Assembly: GCA_910577915.1 (NCBI GenBank)
Contig: CAJTOM010000085.1
Coordinates: forward strand, 1-8,505
Origin: an uncultured Oscillospiraceae bacterium
GTDB lineage: Bacteria; Bacillota; Clostridia; Oscillospirales; Oscillospiraceae
Direction: 5' to 3'
Length of the DNA: 8,505 nt
Part shown: one piece after another, positions 5,755 through 8,505 of the stretch
Numbering within the stretch: position 1 is the first letter of the stretch
Layout of the letters: the number at the start of each line of letters is the position of its first letter
Notes under the pieces: generated by a model
What the model saw: only the letters and a program-made list of their open reading frames with translations
Database searches by the model: none
Told to the model about the DNA's origin: nothing
Translations under genes and position numbers: made by a program

Positions 5755-5819
5755 GGATGAAAGCATCCCCTGCGCCCCGGCGCGGTATCTGGTAGCAGGC
5801 CGCGACCGGGGCGCGGCCT
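5755..5819 (+). promoter_or_regulatory. Structured polA 5' leader with competing hairpins
   Basis: A small hairpin, GGATG/CATCC with loop AAAG (5755-5768), lies just after the predicted transcript start. A large stem then pairs 5772-5785 with 5800-5814 (14 pairs, A5805 bulged, 14-base loop). An alternative stem pairs 5797-5804 with 5812-5819 (8 pairs, 7-base loop). The last two share bases and cannot form together. The alternative stem ends five bases before the Shine-Dalgarno site. No known riboswitch class was recognised. Confidence 0.55.
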
Positions 5820-5824
5820 ATGAC

Positions 5825-5829
5825 AGGAG
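5825..5829 (+). promoter_or_regulatory. polA Shine-Dalgarno site, decides the start
   Basis: AGGAG lies eight bases before ATG 5838. An earlier in-frame ATG at 5820 would place this site inside the coding sequence and has no Shine-Dalgarno of its own, so 5838 is the start. Confidence 0.85.
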
Positions 5830-5837
5830 AATCCGCT

Positions 5838-8495
5838 ATGGACAAGAAATTGATGGTCATCGACGGCAACAGCATCGTCAACCGCTCCTTCTACGGCGTC
5901 CGGCCTCTGACCACCCGGGACGGGCTGCCCACCAACGCGGTCTACGGCTTTGTGACCACCCTTCTGCGCCTGCTTGAGGAGGAGAAGCCCCAGGCCCTGT
6001 GCGTCACCTTCGACCGGCGGGAGCCCACCTTCCGCCACCTGGAGTACGACGGCTACAAGGCCCAGCGCAAGGGCATGCCCGAGGAGCTGGCCCTCCAGAT
6101 GCCGCTGCTCAAGGAGACCCTGGACGCCATGGATGTCCCCCGCTATGAGCTGGCTGGGTACGAGGCGGACGACCTCATCGGCACCATCTCCCGGAAGTGC
6201 GAGGCCGCCGGCTGGGCGTGCGTGGTGGTCACTGGGGACAAGGACAGCCTCCAGCTCATCACGGAGCGCACCAAGGTCAAGCTGGTCTCCACCCGCATGG
6301 GGCAGACCACCACCAAGGACATGACCCCGGAGACCTTCCGGGAGGCCTACGGCTTCGACCCCATCCACATCATCGACCTGAAGGCCCTGATGGGGGATGC
6401 GTCGGACAACATCCCCGGGGTGAAGGGGGTGGGGGAGAAGACCGCCCTGGAGCTGGTGCGGCGCTACCGGACCATCGACGCCCTCTACGCCGCCATGCCG
6501 GACGTGGAGGCCCGGCCCGCCGCCGTCAAGAAGCTGGCCGAGGGGGAGGAGAGCGCCCGGCTGAGCCTCCACCTGGCCACCATCGTCACCGACGCGCCCC
6601 TGGACTTCGACCCGGAGGCGAACCTGCGCCGGCCGGTAAAGCCGGAGCTGTACCATGTGTTCCTGCGCCTGGAGTTCAGCAAGCTGATGGAGAAGCTGGG
6701 CCTCGCCGCCCCGGAGGCCCCGCCGGCGGAGAAGCCGGAGGAGCCGGCCTTTACCGTGTGCGCGGCGCAAATCACGGACGAGGCCCAGGCGGAGGCGTTT
6801 CTGGAGACCCTCCGGGGGGCGGAGTACGCCGCGCTGCTGGCCCTGCCGGATCTGAGCGGCGTGGCGGTCCAGTGCCGGACGGGTGAGCATACCGCCGAGG
6901 CCGGCGTGTTCTATTTCGGCCGCTACGGCGGGGACTGGAACAGGCTGCTGGCCGCCCTCTTCTCGCCGGACGTCAAAAAGGTCTCCCACGACGTGAAGGA
7001 CCTGACCCGGACCCTGCTGGAAAACGGCCTGCCGGCGGAGGGGTTCCTCTTCGACACCGCCCTGGCGGGCTACCTGCTGGACGCCACGGCGGGGCGCTAC
7101 GACATCGCCCGGCTCTTCGCCTCCTGGTTCAAGGAGGAGCTGCCCAAGCCCCTCTACCTGGAGCCGGAGGCCTTCTCTCCCTTGGGGGATGCCGCCCAGG
7201 CGGAGGCCTCCTTCCTCAGCTACGTGTCCGCCGTGGACGCCCTGTATGAGGCCATGCTGCCCCGGCTGCGGGAGACGGAGGCGGACTGGCTCTATTTCAA
7301 CGTGGAGCTGCCCCTGTGCCGGGTGCTGGCGGAGATGGAGCGTGCGGGCTTCCCGGTGGACGCCCGGGCCCTGCGCTCCTTCGGCGAGACCCTCACCGCC
7401 GCCATCGAGGCGCTGGAGGGGCAGATCTGCGCCTATGCCGGGACGTTCAACATCAACTCCCCCAAGCAGCTGGGGGAGGTCCTCTTCGACCGCCTGGGCC
7501 TGCCCCACGGCAAGCGGACCAAGACCGGCTGGTCCACCAGCGCCGACGTGCTGGACAAGCTCCGGGGGGCCCACCCCATCGTGGGGGACGTGCTGGAGTA
7601 CCGGCAGTACGCCAAGCTGAAGAGCACCTACGTGGACGGGCTGCTGAAGGTCATCGGCCCCGACGGCCGGGTGCGCACCAGCTTCCAGATGACCGTCACC
7701 GCCACCGGCCGTCTCAGCTCCACGGAGCCCAACCTCCAGAACATCCCCACCCGCACGGAGCTGGGCAGCGAGCTGCGCCGCATGTTCACCGCCGGGCCGG
7801 GCATGGTGCTGGTGGACGCGGACTACAGCCAGATCGAGCTGCGGCTGCTGGCCCACATCTCCGGGGACGAGGCCATGAAGGCGGCCTTCCTGTCCGGGGA
7901 GGACTTCCACACCGTCACCGCCGCCCACGTCTTCGGGGTGGAGCTGGCCCAGGTGACCCCCGCCATGCGCCGGGCGGCCAAGGCGGTCAACTTCGGCATT
8001 GTCTATGGCATCTCCTCCTTCTCACTGTCCCAGGACCTGGGGGTGCCGGTGGCGGAGGCCAAGGCGTATATGGACGCCTATTTTGCCCGCTTCCCCGGCG
8101 TGAAGGCCTACATGGACGGGGTCATTGAGAAGGCCCGCCAGGAGGGCCGCGTGGAGACCATGTTCCACCGCCGCCGGGCCCTGCCGGAGATTAGGGCCAG
8201 CAATTTCAATACCCGCTCCTTCGGGGAGCGGGTGGCCTTGAACATGCCCATCCAAGGCGCGGCGGCGGACATCATTAAGCTGGCCATGGTGAAGGTTTTC
8301 CGCCGTCTGAAGGAGGAAAAGCTCCAGGCCCGGCTGATTATGCAGGTTCACGACGAGCTGATTGTGGAGTGCCCCGCCGGAGAGGCGGAGCAGGTCCGGG
8401 ACCTGCTCACCCAGGAGATGGAGGGGGTTTACGCGCTGGGGGTGCCTCTGACGGCAGAGGCGCACAGCGGGGGGAATTGGCTGGAGGCGAAATAG
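5838..8495 (+). CDS. polA: DNA polymerase I
   Basis: An 885-residue family A polymerase for Okazaki fragment processing and gap filling in repair. The 5'-3' nuclease domain (about 1-290) keeps its metal ligands: D9 in VIDGNS, YEADDLIG (E109, D111, D112), TGDKDS (D134, D136) and GDASDN (D187, D190), followed by the PGVKGVGEKTA helix-hairpin-helix. The middle 3'-5' exonuclease domain (about 310-480) is present but decayed: the Asp-x-Glu of motif I is replaced (about L333, A335), and the motif II Asp also appears lost, so proofreading is probably absent, as in Bacillus-type enzymes. The polymerase domain has motif A VDADYSQIE (catalytic D662), the O-helix RRAAKAVNFGIVYG (K715, F719, Y723) and motif C QVHDE (H838, D839, E840). 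F719 at the sugar-discrimination position is the E. coli-like state. The length is typical. It has its own promoter and leader. The stop is TAG. Confidence 0.97.
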   Translation: MDKKLMVIDGNSIVNRSFYGVRPLTTRDGLPTNAVYGFVTTLLRLLEEEKPQALCVTFDRREPTFRHLEYDGYKAQRKGMPEELALQMPLLKETLDAMDVPRYELAGYEADDLIGTISRKCEAAGWACVVVTGDKDSLQLITERTKVKLVSTRMGQTTTKDMTPETFREAYGFDPIHIIDLKALMGDASDNIPGVKGVGEKTALELVRRYRTIDALYAAMPDVEARPAAVKKLAEGEESARLSLHLATIVTDAPLDFDPEANLRRPVKPELYHVFLRLEFSKLMEKLGLAAPEAPPAEKPEEPAFTVCAAQITDEAQAEAFLETLRGAEYAALLALPDLSGVAVQCRTGEHTAEAGVFYFGRYGGDWNRLLAALFSPDVKKVSHDVKDLTRTLLENGLPAEGFLFDTALAGYLLDATAGRYDIARLFASWFKEELPKPLYLEPEAFSPLGDAAQAEASFLSYVSAVDALYEAMLPRLRETEADWLYFNVELPLCRVLAEMERAGFPVDARALRSFGETLTAAIEALEGQICAYAGTFNINSPKQLGEVLFDRLGLPHGKRTKTGWSTSADVLDKLRGAHPIVGDVLEYRQYAKLKSTYVDGLLKVIGPDGRVRTSFQMTVTATGRLSSTEPNLQNIPTRTELGSELRRMFTAGPGMVLVDADYSQIELRLLAHISGDEAMKAAFLSGEDFHTVTAAHVFGVELAQVTPAMRRAAKAVNFGIVYGISSFSLSQDLGVPVAEAKAYMDAYFARFPGVKAYMDGVIEKARQEGRVETMFHRRRALPEIRASNFNTRSFGERVALNMPIQGAAADIIKLAMVKVFRRLKEEKLQARLIMQVHDELIVECPAGEAEQVRDLLTQEMEGVYALGVPLTAEAHSGGNWLEAK

Positions 8496-8505
8496 TGCTG
8501 TCGCG

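Noticed and set aside
3685..5766. Long open frame on the - strand opposite ftsH (693 codons)
   Set aside because: Composition reflects the complement of GC-rich codons; no motif, and the + strand carries an unmistakable complete FtsH.
5820..5837. Upstream in-frame ATG giving a PolA with six extra residues
   Set aside because: It has no Shine-Dalgarno site and would place the good AGGAG at 5825-5829 inside the gene; PolA proteins normally begin a few residues before the VIDGNS motif.
5433..7928. Very long open frame on the - strand opposite ftsH end and polA (831 codons)
   Set aside because: It crosses the ftsH/polA junction, terminator and promoter, and has no domain; expected in sequence with few AT-rich stop codons.
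1..8505. Hidden mobile element, CRISPR array, defence system or other undescribed protein system
   Set aside because: Apart from the short leaders every base is accounted for by core genes; no direct repeats with regular spacing, transposase, integrase, tRNA or attachment-like site was seen.

Overview
The window is a compact block of core housekeeping genes, all on the + strand, from a very GC-rich bacterium. The protein sequences (a Gram-positive-type DnaB, a clostridial-type FtsH, a PolA with a decayed proofreading domain), the order tilS-hpt-ftsH and the high GC content suggest a Clostridia member of the Oscillospiraceae type (Flavonifractor, Oscillibacter and relatives). This placement is inferred from gene order and composition; no search was run.

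Layout: 1-177 is a non-coding leader with two long look-alike hairpins (18-57 and 57-95), a short third hairpin, and a hairpin abutting the Shine-Dalgarno site of dnaB. dnaB (replicative helicase, 178-1533) overlaps tilS (tRNA-Ile lysidine synthetase, from about 1517 to 2875). tilS overlaps a small DUF2007-like gene (2868-3119), followed by hpt (hypoxanthine phosphoribosyltransferase, 3162-3713). After 76 bases carrying a second copy of the dnaB-type leader hairpin comes ftsH (membrane AAA+ protease, 3790-5655, TTG start). A terminator-like hairpin closes this run. A good sigma-A promoter whose -35 box lies inside a perfect inverted repeat, and a structured leader of about 87 nt, then lead into polA (DNA polymerase I, 5838-8495). 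Only 10 bases follow polA.

How the genes fit together: dnaB to ftsH look like one co-directional, largely translationally coupled unit (overlaps at dnaB/tilS and tilS/DUF2007-like, short gaps elsewhere). They serve replication, decoding fidelity, purine salvage and membrane protein quality control. polA appears to be a separate transcription unit with its own promoter.

I found no mobile element, CRISPR array, phage gene, toxin-antitoxin pair or defence system, and nothing in the coding sequences suggests a new system. The less ordinary material is between the genes: the paired covarying hairpins before dnaB, the leader hairpin/Shine-Dalgarno cassette shared by dnaB and ftsH, and the polA promoter/leader with an operator-like palindrome and two mutually exclusive hairpins.
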